Assembly (NCBI RefSeq): GCF_024499015.1
Contig: NZ_CP098604.1
Span: 4,216,001 to 4,280,000 of the forward strand
From: Xanthomonas hortorum pv. pelargonii
GTDB taxonomy: Bacteria > Pseudomonadota > Gammaproteobacteria > Xanthomonadales > Xanthomonadaceae
DNA: 64,000 nucleotides
Reading direction: 5' to 3'
A program made the translations under genes and the position numbers. Shown piece by piece: positions 27,907 through 36,651 of this stretch. The number at the start of each line of letters is the position of its first letter. Within the stretch, counting starts at the first letter, position 1. The notes beneath the pieces are model-generated. The model searched no databases, was not told the origin of the DNA, and was given only the letters and a program-made list of their open reading frames with translations.

Positions 27907-28191
27907 CTACTGGCGTCGATTAATCCAGTCCCAGACATTTTCATTGAGCCATCCGTCGTTCTGGTCAGCGTTTAGCTTGCTCACAAAAATGCGGTCATTG
28001 TCGTCGAGCTTCTGACGGAGATCGTCTCTTAAAGCCACCGCGCTGCCTGTGCTTTCCACCCAACGAACGCTTTCCAAGCCCCTGTTCTGCACATTGGGAT
28101 GACGTTCCAAGTGCTCGATAAATTGACGGCGTGCAGCGTCATAGTTGCTGCGTTCTTTGTTCAGATTCCAAGTCACAACGTAGACAGCCAT
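27907..28191 (-). CDS. Small SinR-like/Cas2-fold-like protein
   Basis: 94 residues: a beta strand YVVTWNLNKERSNYDAARRQ, a helix, RWVESTGSAVALRDDLRQKL, then DNDRIFVSKLNADQND and a Trp-rich end WLNENVWDWINRR. This order matches small proteins annotated as SinR family, whose predicted ferredoxin-like fold resembles Cas2/VapD; that comparison is from memory. Start ATG at 28191 with GGAGAG upstream. A second, diverged member lies at 39556-39834 on the same strand. Function unknown; often found in accessory regions. Confidence 0.55.
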   Translation of the reverse strand: MAVYVVTWNLNKERSNYDAARRQFIEHLERHPNVQNRGLESVRWVESTGSAVALRDDLRQKLDDNDRIFVSKLNADQNDGWLNENVWDWINRRQ

Positions 28192-28319
28192 TGCGTTCTC
28201 TCCCAGATCAAGTTGCCGCTTATTTCTGTCAGCATCAGCTTTTGCGCCGGCCGCACTGACTGCTCAATGGTGCTCAAACAAAGAAGGGCGGTGACTGGCG
28301 CTCCACCGCCCCTCAGTTC

Positions 28320-28490
28320 TTAGGCGTGTTGCTTCAACACCCAGGTCACGGCCTTTCCATCGTAAGGCGGCATGCGGTTGCCGTTAGCGATGGGAGCGGT
28401 AGTGCTGTAACCAGAGGGCTGCCACACACCGCTCTCAGGGCAGGTTTCGCCAGTCTTGGCGGTCGTTCCGATTGGCTTACGGGTGCTCAT
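28320..28490 (-). CDS. Small conserved hypothetical protein
   Basis: 56 residues starting MSTRKPIGTTAKTGETCPES and ending GKAVTWVLKQHA. A strong ribosome-binding site (AGGAGAGAG) precedes the ATG at 28490, which is preferred to the longer reading frame. The pattern TGETCPESGVWQ ... GNRMPPYDGKAVTW is a recognisable small-protein type that recurs in accessory DNA of proteobacteria; the Cys/Pro pattern suggests a compact fold. Function unknown. Confidence 0.6.
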   Translation of the reverse strand: MSTRKPIGTTAKTGETCPESGVWQPSGYSTTAPIANGNRMPPYDGKAVTWVLKQHA

Positions 28491-28617
28491 AAGACTCTCT
28501 CCTGCCAAGCCAGTCAGATGATTTCCGACTACAAGGACTTGACGAAATCGACAATACGCCCCTCTTGTCGACTTCGTCAAGTATGATTTGTCACCCACCA
28601 TAAATTAGGATTGCCCG

Positions 28618-28947
28618 ATGTCTGATCTCTTCCCAGCCCGTTTGAGAGAGGCCAGGGACAGGCGGGGTCTGACGCAAGCAGATTTGGGCAAGGAAGCAAG
28701 TCTGCCGTCAACGACCATCTCCCACTTTGAGAGTGGATCAAGGAAACCTTCGTTTGATAACTTGCGTCGTCTGACAAAAGTTCTGGGCGTGAGCACCGAC
28801 TACCTGATGGGTCTCGTTGACAGCCCAGACGACATGGCAGCAGCGTCAAGGATTGCTCGCCATTTGGGACAGGCCACGGAAGACGACATCAAGATGCTTG
28901 AAGCCGTCGCTAAGTCATTAGCCGATACAAGGAAGAAAGATGGATAG
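28618..28947 (+). CDS. XRE-family helix-turn-helix regulator
   Basis: 109 residues. The HTH_3 domain occupies residues 6-60: RLREARDRRGLTQADLGKEA, LPSTTISHFESGSRKPSFDN, LGVSTDYLMGL. The C-terminal helix is acidic. ATG at 28618, with AGGA 8 nt upstream. It overlaps by 8 nt a gene for an ImmA/IrrE metallopeptidase. This is the classic repressor-plus-protease pair of mobile elements, in which the protease inactivates the repressor on damage. The intergenic region to the divergent small gene at 28490 would hold its operator. Confidence 0.9.
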   Translation: MSDLFPARLREARDRRGLTQADLGKEASLPSTTISHFESGSRKPSFDNLRRLTKVLGVSTDYLMGLVDSPDDMAAASRIARHLGQATEDDIKMLEAVAKSLADTRKKDG

Positions 28948-29767
28948 CTATCGTCGTCAACAGATCGAAGCCAAAGCGCAGGACATGCTTAATGATGCGG
29001 GAGTCCTTGCACTCCCCATAAATCCCATGAAAATTGCAGCGCACTTAGATATCCAGGTTCATGCTAAACCTGCGGATTCTTCGGGCGCATCTGGTTGGCT
29101 TGTGAGGCAAGGCAATGATTTTGCCATTATTTATGCTACCCACATCGAAAGTCCTGGGTTTCAGAATTTCAGCGTGGCCCATGAGCTAGGCCACTATTGT
29201 CTAGACGGCCATCCAGAGCATATTTTTAAACAAAGTGAAAAACATGCGTCTCGCGGTGGATTTGGATCTTCTGACCCCATCGAGCGAGAGGCAGATTATT
29301 TTGCGTCATGTTTAATGATGCCAAAGTCGCTGTGCAAGTCGATTATTAATAAAAGCGGCGATGGCATGGCTGCCGTTTTATCATTGGCAGCCACGTGTAA
29401 TACGTCTTTAACAGCGGCAGCGCTGCGTTACGCAGAGATCGGTCATCTGCCCACTGGGGTTCTACAATGCCTAGACGGCAAAGTTGAGTTTTGTGGGATT
29501 TATCCACTGCAATCTCACGTCGGTTGGGCAAGGCCTTTGGGTCGTAACACTAAAGTCCCACCAGATAGCGCAACTCGTAGACTAGCCGATGATCCTGACG
29601 CCGTAAGAAGGGCATTGGAAGACAGCGATAGTGCGGAAGCAAGCGATTGGTTCTCTGGTGCTAAGAGCGGAGTCTATCTCACCGAGGAAGTGATTGGTTT
29701 AGGTTCTTTTGGGAGAACCTTGACGTTGTTGACCTTAGAGGAGGGGGGAGATGATGAGGATGATTGA
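28940..29767 (+). CDS. ImmA/IrrE-family metallo-endopeptidase
   Basis: 275 residues. The zinc motif HELGH is in FSVAHELGHYCLDGHPEHIF (about residues 82-101), and EREADYFASCLMMPKSL supplies the third ligand region. The N-terminal part (ALPINPMKIAAHLDIQVHA) fits the family; a C-terminal region of about 100 residues is specific. It overlaps the upstream XRE regulator, so they form one unit. By analogy with ICEBs1 ImmA it may cleave the partner repressor; this is inference. Codon use is AT-richer than the backbone. Confidence 0.88.
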   Translation: MDSYRRQQIEAKAQDMLNDAGVLALPINPMKIAAHLDIQVHAKPADSSGASGWLVRQGNDFAIIYATHIESPGFQNFSVAHELGHYCLDGHPEHIFKQSEKHASRGGFGSSDPIEREADYFASCLMMPKSLCKSIINKSGDGMAAVLSLAATCNTSLTAAALRYAEIGHLPTGVLQCLDGKVEFCGIYPLQSHVGWARPLGRNTKVPPDSATRRLADDPDAVRRALEDSDSAEASDWFSGAKSGVYLTEEVIGLGSFGRTLTLLTLEEGGDDEDD

Positions 29768-29833
29768 AGATACCCTGGGTATGCGGTTGTCTGAGATCGT
29801 CATTTGTTTCGTTTGTGGAATGAGGAGATCAGG

Positions 29834-30016
29834 ATGGGTGGGTTTAAAGGTAGGAAAGAAAAGCGCTATCGTGTTGATGTGATAAAGCGGCCGGGCAAGA
29901 AATATGGTTATCAAATCTTCGACATTCAATTGGGCAAGCACGTGGGCCCTGTGTATGACAGTCGAGAGGAGGCTGGCAAGATCTGTGCGGAGGCCAATTT
30001 AGGTCTCAGGCTCTGA
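29834..30016 (+). CDS. Small basic hypothetical protein
   Basis: 60 residues beginning MGGFKGRKEKRYRVDVIKRP and ending EANLGLRL; basic at the N-terminus, with an IFDIQLGKHVGPVYDSREEA segment resembling single-domain beta-beta-alpha proteins. ATG at 29834 with GAGGAGATCAGG upstream. No family recognised. Its 3' end overlaps a minus-strand small ORF by 18 nt. Confidence 0.45.
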   Translation: MGGFKGRKEKRYRVDVIKRPGKKYGYQIFDIQLGKHVGPVYDSREEAGKICAEANLGLRL

Positions 30017-30232
30017 CATTTTTGTAATTCTGAGAAGTGAGCCGGGTTCAATATCATTGAGCGTTGGGCATTGAATAAAAGATGGAGTAGTGCTCAACTG
30101 ATTATCTGCAATTACAAAGCAATGGAAGAATTTTGGAGGCGCATTTGTTTCAACAAACCCTTTTTCTTCAAGTTGTAAGGTGAGGCTGCTTGGGTAGTCC
30201 TCTTTCGGAATGACCTCGATCAAAAATTTCAT
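29999..30232 (-). CDS. Small hypothetical protein
   Basis: 77 residues from the ATG at 30232, MKFLIEVIPKEDYPSSLTLQ onward. Composition looks coding, with alternating hydrophobic strands (FFHCFVIADNQL) and an LLRITKM end. No recognised family. Convergent with the upstream small gene; no clear ribosome-binding site. Confidence 0.4.
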   Translation of the reverse strand: MKFLIEVIPKEDYPSSLTLQLEEKGFVETNAPPKFFHCFVIADNQLSTTPSFIQCPTLNDIEPGSLLRITKMSEPET

Positions 30233-30358
30233 GGATGTGCTCAATGGAACGAGATATTATTCATAACGTGCCTAACAAGCTTGTCAAGTCTGCAAATTTT
30301 CCAGAGGCTTTGAGCTTGTGCTCTTAGAAGTGACATAGGCGCTTTTACTTTAAGTGAT

Positions 30359-31430
30359 CCTGATTAGCCCTGACCATCAGCCGCCTGTCGCAGGATCTGC
30401 GCCGCGCTGGGTGGATGCTGCTGTCACCTGAAGCCAACGAGGTGGCGTGATGAGTATCAATGCCGTGCAGTTCCAAGCGGGATTGTCGATGCCTGAGTTC
30501 TTCGCGTCCTACGGCACCGAAGCCAAGTGCTATCGCGCGCTTTACAAGTGGCGCTGGCCGCAAGGCTTTCGTTGCCCTGTTTGTGCCGGACGCGTGCGCT
30601 CGCGTTTCAAGCGGGGTGCTGCGATCTACTACCAATGCAGCGCGTGCCGGCATCAGACCAGCCTGATTGCAGGCACGATGTTCGAAGGCACCAAGCTGCC
30701 GCTGCGCACCTGGATGCTGGCGTTGCACCTGCTGACCTCGACCAAAACCAACATGGCCGCGCTGGAGTTGATGCGGCATCTGGGCGTCAACTACAAGACG
30801 GCCTGGCGGATGAAACACAAGATCATGCAGGTTATGGCCGAGCGCGAATCCATGCGGAAACTGGCGGGTTTCGTGCAGATCGACGATGCCTATCTCGGCG
30901 GCGAGCGTAACGGTGGCAAGGCCGGACGCGGATCGGAGAACAAACAAGCGTTCCTGATTGCGGTGCAGACCGATGCCACCTTCACCGCGCCGCGCTTTGT
31001 GGTGATCGAGCCGGTGCGCAGCTTCGATAACACCTCGCTGCAGGACTGGATTGCCCGTCGCTTGGCGCCCGAATGCGAGGTCTACACCGATGGGCTGGCC
31101 TGCTTCCGCCGGCTAGAAGACGCCGGCCACGCGCACACCACGCTGGACACTGGCGGTGGTCGTGCCGCGACCGAAACGGCCGGTGCACGTTGGCTCAACG
31201 TGGTGCTGGGCAATCTCAAGCGCGCCATCAGTGGCGTGTATCACGCCATCGCGCAAGGCAAATACGCAAGGCGTTACCTGGGAGAAGCGGCCTATCGTTT
31301 TAATCGTCGATTCCGCTTGCGCGAGATGCTGCCACGACTTGCCACGGCCATGATGCAATCCACACCATGCCCAGAGCCGGTTTTACGTGCAGCGAGCAAT
31401 TTTCATGGCTGAGAGTCGGGGCTAATCAGG
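30359..31430 (+). mobile_element. IS1595-family element (ISXo5-like), copy 1
   Basis: 1072 bp, with terminal inverted repeats CCTGATTAGCCCTGACCATC at the left and, complemented, CCTGATTAGCCCCGACTCTC at the right. Flanked by an 8-bp target duplication, TAAGTGAT (30351-30358 and 31431-31438). The sequence appears identical to the copies at 33559 and 36652, implying recent movement. The right end is 54 bp upstream of the H-NS-like gene. Confidence 0.95.
30450..31412 (+). CDS. IS1595-family transposase, copy 1
   Basis: 320 residues. An N-terminal zinc ribbon is visible: RCPVCAGRVRSRF then YYQCSACRHQTSLIAGTMFEG, with CxxC pairs typical of the family. A DDE-type core follows (FVQIDDAYLGGERNGGKAGR with the first Asp, then EVYTDGLACFRRLED, GNLKRAISGVYHAI). 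The ATG at 30450 follows a GTG and GAGGTGGC. Intact in all three copies. Confidence 0.95.
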   Translation: MSINAVQFQAGLSMPEFFASYGTEAKCYRALYKWRWPQGFRCPVCAGRVRSRFKRGAAIYYQCSACRHQTSLIAGTMFEGTKLPLRTWMLALHLLTSTKTNMAALELMRHLGVNYKTAWRMKHKIMQVMAERESMRKLAGFVQIDDAYLGGERNGGKAGRGSENKQAFLIAVQTDATFTAPRFVVIEPVRSFDNTSLQDWIARRLAPECEVYTDGLACFRRLEDAGHAHTTLDTGGGRAATETAGARWLNVVLGNLKRAISGVYHAIAQGKYARRYLGEAAYRFNRRFRLREMLPRLATAMMQSTPCPEPVLRAASNFHG

Positions 31431-31483
31431 TAAGTGATTGACTTATTTATCATTTAAGAACTTAATAAACGAGATATCCTCTG

Positions 31484-31888
31484 ATGTCCAAGTCAACTCT
31501 TGATTCCATCGTTTCTGCCAAAGCCAGACTTTCCGAAGAGCTACAAAAGCTCGAAGAAGAAGAAGCCAAGCTTATTGAACAAGAAGCATCAAATACCTTT
31601 CAGCAGGTGTCTGATCTGCTGAGCCGCTTTGGACAGCACTTTACCGCCAAGCAGAAAGCAGATCTTGCAGCTCAGCTCGGGGCTTCTGTTGGCGGATCTG
31701 GCCGCCCGAAGAAGGCAGCCGGCACCAAGAAGGAAGTGGCGCCCAAGTATTGGTTGCCCCACAACCAAGAGACATGGTCAGGGCGCGGCCGTCCGCCTAA
31801 GGCCTTCACCATCTGGCAGGGCAGTGCGTCTTACAAGGAATGGAAAGCCAAGCATCCGGATGAGAAGTTCCCAGCTTTCCCTGGCTGA
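31484..31888 (+). CDS. H-NS-family nucleoid-associated protein
   Basis: 134 residues. An N-terminal coiled coil (KARLSEELQKLEEEEAKLIE) for oligomerisation is followed by a flexible, basic linker (GGSGRPKKAAGTKK) and the C-terminal DNA-binding segment PKYWLPHNQETWSGRGRPPK, in which GRGRPP is the minor-groove-binding core. Such proteins silence AT-rich, horizontally acquired DNA, fitting its place in the accessory region. The IS copy ending at 31430 lies directly in its upstream region and may replace its promoter. A strong terminator follows. Confidence 0.88.
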   Translation: MSKSTLDSIVSAKARLSEELQKLEEEEAKLIEQEASNTFQQVSDLLSRFGQHFTAKQKADLAAQLGASVGGSGRPKKAAGTKKEVAPKYWLPHNQETWSGRGRPPKAFTIWQGSASYKEWKAKHPDEKFPAFPG

Positions 31889-31908
31889 GGCTTGCGAATG
31901 CGAGGCAA

Positions 31909-31941
31909 CGAGTGCCCGAAGTCTCTTCGGGCACTCGTTTT
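31909..31941 (+). terminator. Rho-independent terminator after the H-NS-like gene
   Basis: CGAGTGCCCGAA - GTCTC - TTCGGGCACTCG followed by TTTTC: a perfect 12-bp stem with a T-run, 20 nt after the stop codon. Confidence 0.88.
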
Positions 31942-32341
31942 CTACGTCTGCGGATTGTCGGTTATTAGCTCAAGCAGCGCGCTGCACTGAAAGACACCAG
32001 CGCAGCGGCAATCCCGAACGAGAAGGTTAAATCGCCTGGCTCGCGCCAGACGAGCTTGAGCCAGCGAAGGTGGGTAGCTTGCCTGAGTCCTCTTGCAGTA
32101 AATTCCTTAGTCGTTTAACAGCAAGAAATGCCAATCGCCTGGGCCTAACCTTTCTTCGGACACTGCTGTCGCTTAGCAATTAATGAGCTGCCGACGAATT
32201 GGACGTTTCTCGTACGAATCCCTATCGACTCTCAACAGCGTCAAGCTGTCAGGAAGAGCTATGCCCACTGGCGGAACGGTCGACTCGATGTATTGGTCTG
32301 GTTGCGCCCGATCTATCCTGATGCCGACTTCGAGTTGTCTA
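31942..32341. other. Intergenic region, no gene seen
   Basis: 400 bases between the H-NS terminator and the 3' end of the minus-strand secreted protein. No reading frame here has a recognisable product or a convincing ribosome-binding site. Short direct repeats are absent. Confidence 0.5.
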
Positions 32342-33373
32342 TCAGAGCTTCCCGGTAAATTCAATTGAGGGCATGACGCCTGCTGACACAGCGCAGGCAC
32401 CCAGGATGAGATTGTTAATCTCAGCAGTCGTACCGCCGTCACTGATGCACGTGGGCGACAGGGTTGTCCCATCCTTGACAGCCAATTTCGTGGTAATGGA
32501 TGTGCCTGTATTGAAATATGCTTTCTTGCCACTATTGCTACCGTCGACATTGAAGTCTGCCTGCGTCCATACGGAACTGATGTTGAGAATATTGCCTTTC
32601 GCGCTTACGCTGTAGGCATCAGTACCATTTGTGAAAATCACGGTATCGTTGCCGTTGGCGGCCGCCTTCGCCGTCAATCGGAAGTTTGGTAGTTGGCCGA
32701 TTGGGTAATGCGGCGTCGGTACGGCTTTACTTTGCCTGAAGCAACTAGTGTCTCCGTCGCTGCTCCATCCGGGCGGGCATGTGCTGCCGAAGTTGATCAT
32801 CCAGTATTCGATTAAAACGTATGCTGAGTTTGCGGGGCCATCGTTCCCGTAGAGGAATTGTTCCCATACTGTGCAGCCCGAACGATTCTGGCACGCGGGC
32901 GTTGTTCCATCGTCATTAGTATTCAGCTGCACACTATATTCATCCGGACTAGAGTCACTGTTTACGGTCTTCAGCCCGGTTACCGTCGGAAAACTTCCCG
33001 CCGCCTCGCTAATAAGTCCATGCCCTCTGAGCGCGTAGCTCACGGGGCCTTGCGTTGTACCGACGGCATCTGGAAGTGCCGTTCGTCCAGCGGCGCCCCG
33101 AGTGGTCATTTTACCGACTGGTAAACGATGGTTTCGACGTGGCAATGCGTTGCAGGGTACCGACTCCCAAATCATGCTTGGGTATTTGGCGTGAAAGCAT
33201 CCGGTCGTCGGCGTATCAGACCTTACAAGCTCTGTTTGCCATGCCTGTTGGACCTGCAGTTCAAGTTGGCTGGGACTGACGCTCACTGGCTGCGTACCAC
33301 CTAATTGTGCAGCTGCTTGTGCGCAGGTAGCAGTGGTAATTGCAGTTACTAGCAGAAATTTACTGTGTTTCAT
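32342..33373 (-). CDS. Secreted hypothetical protein
   Basis: 343 residues from the ATG at 33373; the longer open frame upstream merely runs into the neighbouring IS and is rejected. An N-terminal signal peptide, MKHSKFLLVTAITTATCAQA, is followed by AAAQLGG. The mature part is rich in Ser/Thr/Gly/Asn. Cysteines are present in CFHAKYPSMIWESVPC, TPACQNRSGCTVWEQF, STCPPGWSSDGDTSCF and, near the end, SPTCISD and LGACAVSAG, suggesting several disulphides. No family recognised; presumably periplasmic or exported. A similarly oriented secreted protease lies at 35068-36360. Confidence 0.7.
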   Translation of the reverse strand: MKHSKFLLVTAITTATCAQAAAQLGGTQPVSVSPSQLELQVQQAWQTELVRSDTPTTGCFHAKYPSMIWESVPCNALPRRNHRLPVGKMTTRGAAGRTALPDAVGTTQGPVSYALRGHGLISEAAGSFPTVTGLKTVNSDSSPDEYSVQLNTNDDGTTPACQNRSGCTVWEQFLYGNDGPANSAYVLIEYWMINFGSTCPPGWSSDGDTSCFRQSKAVPTPHYPIGQLPNFRLTAKAAANGNDTVIFTNGTDAYSVSAKGNILNISSVWTQADFNVDGSNSGKKAYFNTGTSITTKLAVKDGTTLSPTCISDGGTTAEINNLILGACAVSAGVMPSIEFTGKL

Positions 33374-33558
33374 CGTATTTCCTTTGTTAACGGAAGAATA
33401 AATGCGATTTCCTACTGCGCTGCGTGTCAAGAGGTGACGCTTCAGCATCCTTTCGGAGCGGGAGACCGGAAAGCTATTTTGCGCAGCGTGTATCGCAACT
33501 CGACGTTTTAAGATCCGCAAGACGCCTCGATTACTTAATCTTGTGGGAAAAAATCTAT

Positions 33559-34630
33559 CCTGATTAGCCCTGACCATCAGCCGCCTGTCGCAGGATCTGC
33601 GCCGCGCTGGGTGGATGCTGCTGTCACCTGAAGCCAACGAGGTGGCGTGATGAGTATCAATGCCGTGCAGTTCCAAGCGGGATTGTCGATGCCTGAGTTC
33701 TTCGCGTCCTACGGCACCGAAGCCAAGTGCTATCGCGCGCTTTACAAGTGGCGCTGGCCGCAAGGCTTTCGTTGCCCTGTTTGTGCCGGACGCGTGCGCT
33801 CGCGTTTCAAGCGGGGTGCTGCGATCTACTACCAATGCAGCGCGTGCCGGCATCAGACCAGCCTGATTGCAGGCACGATGTTCGAAGGCACCAAGCTGCC
33901 GCTGCGCACCTGGATGCTGGCGTTGCACCTGCTGACCTCGACCAAAACCAACATGGCCGCGCTGGAGTTGATGCGGCATCTGGGCGTCAACTACAAGACG
34001 GCCTGGCGGATGAAACACAAGATCATGCAGGTTATGGCCGAGCGCGAATCCATGCGGAAACTGGCGGGTTTCGTGCAGATCGACGATGCCTATCTCGGCG
34101 GCGAGCGTAACGGTGGCAAGGCCGGACGCGGATCGGAGAACAAACAAGCGTTCCTGATTGCGGTGCAGACCGATGCCACCTTCACCGCGCCGCGCTTTGT
34201 GGTGATCGAGCCGGTGCGCAGCTTCGATAACACCTCGCTGCAGGACTGGATTGCCCGTCGCTTGGCGCCCGAATGCGAGGTCTACACCGATGGGCTGGCC
34301 TGCTTCCGCCGGCTAGAAGACGCCGGCCACGCGCACACCACGCTGGACACTGGCGGTGGTCGTGCCGCGACCGAAACGGCCGGTGCACGTTGGCTCAACG
34401 TGGTGCTGGGCAATCTCAAGCGCGCCATCAGTGGCGTGTATCACGCCATCGCGCAAGGCAAATACGCAAGGCGTTACCTGGGAGAAGCGGCCTATCGTTT
34501 TAATCGTCGATTCCGCTTGCGCGAGATGCTGCCACGACTTGCCACGGCCATGATGCAATCCACACCATGCCCAGAGCCGGTTTTACGTGCAGCGAGCAAT
34601 TTTCATGGCTGAGAGTCGGGGCTAATCAGG
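33559..34630 (+). mobile_element. IS1595-family element (ISXo5-like), copy 2
   Basis: 1072 bp, same ends and sequence as the copy at 30359, flanked by an 8-bp duplication AAATCTAT (33551-33558 and 34631-34638). It lies 186 bp upstream of the start of the secreted hypothetical protein, in its promoter-side region. Confidence 0.95.
33650..34612 (+). CDS. IS1595-family transposase, copy 2
   Basis: 320 residues, apparently identical to copy 1, with intact zinc ribbon (CPVCAG, CSAC) and DDE core. Carried on the 33559-34630 element in the same orientation as copy 1. Confidence 0.95.
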   Translation: MSINAVQFQAGLSMPEFFASYGTEAKCYRALYKWRWPQGFRCPVCAGRVRSRFKRGAAIYYQCSACRHQTSLIAGTMFEGTKLPLRTWMLALHLLTSTKTNMAALELMRHLGVNYKTAWRMKHKIMQVMAERESMRKLAGFVQIDDAYLGGERNGGKAGRGSENKQAFLIAVQTDATFTAPRFVVIEPVRSFDNTSLQDWIARRLAPECEVYTDGLACFRRLEDAGHAHTTLDTGGGRAATETAGARWLNVVLGNLKRAISGVYHAIAQGKYARRYLGEAAYRFNRRFRLREMLPRLATAMMQSTPCPEPVLRAASNFHG

Positions 34631-34638
34631 AAATCTAT

Positions 34639-34996
34639 TGAAGGACTCGACGACTTCAATGCATTAGGTAACCTCTGAACAACTCTTTCATGAGCTTTCG
34701 ACCAACAAACGAGGCAATCTCTACAATGCGAAAATGCTTTATTTCCAGCATGCGTGACCGATGAGGTAGGGAGTGTCAGTCTTGCGAGTTGACGTAAGCT
34801 TGGCCGAAGCTAGATGTCAACTGATTTGAAAGAATTCCTGGCTGTGCCCGTCTGCAGAAACTATTAAAGTGGACGTCATTTGCAGCGCTTGTCCGATAGA
34901 TCGCTCCAGAAATACGCTGCGAACGATGTCCATCGCCTACAAGTACGACTTACCGTTTTATGTGGTATGTCTGCAAGCGTGTTTGAGGGTCACTCT
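34639..34996. other. Intergenic region, no gene seen
   Basis: About 358 bases between the IS target duplication and the long hairpin at 34997. Relatively AT-rich. No frame gives a recognisable product. Confidence 0.45.
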
Positions 34997-35036
34997 GTGA
35001 CAGCGCATGGCGTGCACTAACGCCATGCGCTGTCAC
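34997..35036. terminator. Long perfect hairpin downstream of the metalloprotease gene
   Basis: GTGACAGCGCATGGCG - TGCACTAA - CGCCATGCGCTGTCAC: 16-bp perfect arms. It begins 32 nt past the stop of the minus-strand protease gene. No T-run on either side, so it may work as a Rho-assisted terminator or an mRNA-stabilising end. Confidence 0.5.
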
Positions 35037-35067
35037 GGCTCCGGTAGCAGCCGTGCTTACGGGTGAC

Positions 35068-36360
35068 TCATCGCTTGGTCGGCCTAAAGTTGGCCGCGAT
35101 GGGCATGGTGATATTTAACGCTCTGGTCTGGTCGGCTTCGTTTATATCCCCGCACGGGTTGCCATTGCATAACGTGATACGTGGATTGGCGAAGTAGGGA
35201 ACTCTCTGCTGATCGTCGGAGGCATACGCCATGATGGTATTGAAACTGCCCTCATCCAATGTCTGCCGCCATCCGTAAGCATAAGTGAACGCGCCAGGAC
35301 CGGAATCGGCTTTGTCGTGAGCCAGACCAAGGTTATGGCCGATTTCATGCGCGAAGGTAATGTCTTCGCAGTAATTTCCGGCTTCTTCGTCGGTACCGTC
35401 ACTGACTGCGGCGTACCCCGATCCCTGCATATTGACATTGTACGATTGAAGCCCATCACCGTTCAGCCACGCCACGCCGCAAGCGCCTTGATTTGCGCGG
35501 TAAGGGCGTAGCAAGGCGACAAGATCGGCACCCTGGGTGTCACGCGTGCTGTGTAGTGCTGCTAATGAAGAGGTGCCTGAGGCTTCGGTCAGGTCGTTAA
35601 GTGCAGCACCATCTGTAGTGGAATCCGTGTAATTAACCTGCTGCGTACCGATCAGGCGCAGGCGTCCATTCACTTGGCTATCCGAGTAGGCACGGTTGGT
35701 AACGGCGACCAGATAGTTGATGCGGGTATTAACGGCATCCACCGATCCTAGCTCGCGGACCAAGCCTGGGGTATAACCTACGAGCACGTCGACCACAGCC
35801 GGGGTCGTTGCGCTGGCCGCCTGCTTCACTAGTGCAAGACTACTTTGTAAATCTTGCTCGCTTACCGCTTGCTTCGGCGGAATCAGGTAGTCGGACGCCA
35901 TGGCACTATCATTGCTCTTGAGGCGGTCAAGAGCAATGTTTTTTGGTAGACGTTCTGCAATATACAGATTGCCGCCCTGGGTAACGATACGAAGCGATGT
36001 GTTATTGTCGACCGGAATTGATCCGAATACTGCGTTGCGGCCGAAGGTGATCACTACACTTTGCTTTTCTGCGGGGAGGGTGCCGACAAAGGTCCAATGA
36101 TCATTGTCCTGGGTGTTTTGCGAAATAGTTTTTGCATAGATGCGTCGGCCGTCTGGCAGCGGTAACCAAAGTCCACCGGCAGCGGCATTATCGTAGGCTT
36201 GCGATTCGTTGATTTTGATCGGGCTTAGTCTTTCCGTTGAAGTGATCCTAGTCTTCTGTTGGTTTGAAAATGAAAGCCATTGGTCAGCTGCAAATGCCAT
36301 AGAGGTGGCAGTGCAGCTCAGTCCCAGAAAAATCGCCGCTGCTAGAAAATTTATTTTCAT
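35068..36360 (-). CDS. Secreted zinc metalloprotease (reprolysin/M12-like)
   Basis: 430 residues. Signal peptide MKINFLAAAIFLGLSCTATS ... AFA at residues 1-25. A propeptide-like N-terminal half precedes the catalytic domain (VVDVLVGYTPGLVRELGSVD). The zinc site is FAHEIGHNLGLAHDK (HExxHxxxxxH/D, near residues 335-347), and FNTIMAYAS provides the Met-turn. Cysteines (GACGVAW, NYCEDI, LCNGNPCGD) suggest disulphides. It is probably exported by the type II system and degrades proteins outside the cell. Codon usage is more AT-rich than the backbone. Confidence 0.87.
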   Translation of the reverse strand: MKINFLAAAIFLGLSCTATSMAFAADQWLSFSNQQKTRITSTERLSPIKINESQAYDNAAAGGLWLPLPDGRRIYAKTISQNTQDNDHWTFVGTLPAEKQSVVITFGRNAVFGSIPVDNNTSLRIVTQGGNLYIAERLPKNIALDRLKSNDSAMASDYLIPPKQAVSEQDLQSSLALVKQAASATTPAVVDVLVGYTPGLVRELGSVDAVNTRINYLVAVTNRAYSDSQVNGRLRLIGTQQVNYTDSTTDGAALNDLTEASGTSSLAALHSTRDTQGADLVALLRPYRANQGACGVAWLNGDGLQSYNVNMQGSGYAAVSDGTDEEAGNYCEDITFAHEIGHNLGLAHDKADSGPGAFTYAYGWRQTLDEGSFNTIMAYASDDQQRVPYFANPRITLCNGNPCGDINEADQTRALNITMPIAANFRPTKR

Positions 36361-36651
36361 AAATAGCTATTTTATTTTGGTAATTAATTCAATGGTGCGG
36401 AACGAAATACGCCGTTGCGCAGTCATATTCATCGCACGACACGTTGTAAGCTCATGCCGCTCTGCGGGATAACTATGCTGAAAAGATCCGATAACTTCAA
36501 CGCTTCTGTAGATGGCTTGTGATGTAATTGTGGCGAATTATGCGTTTTTTGTGGCATCCGTCATAAGTGCATTTAATGCACCTGGAAAATTAAGAGGGCA
36601 TGTGTATGATAGTGGTTGGATGTCTTGATATGAGACTTTTATAAAAACTAA

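Noticed and set aside
32342..34147. 601-residue minus-strand frame fused to the secreted protein
   Set aside because: The first 258 residues are the antisense of the inserted IS1595 transposase and recur at every IS copy; the real gene starts at 33373.
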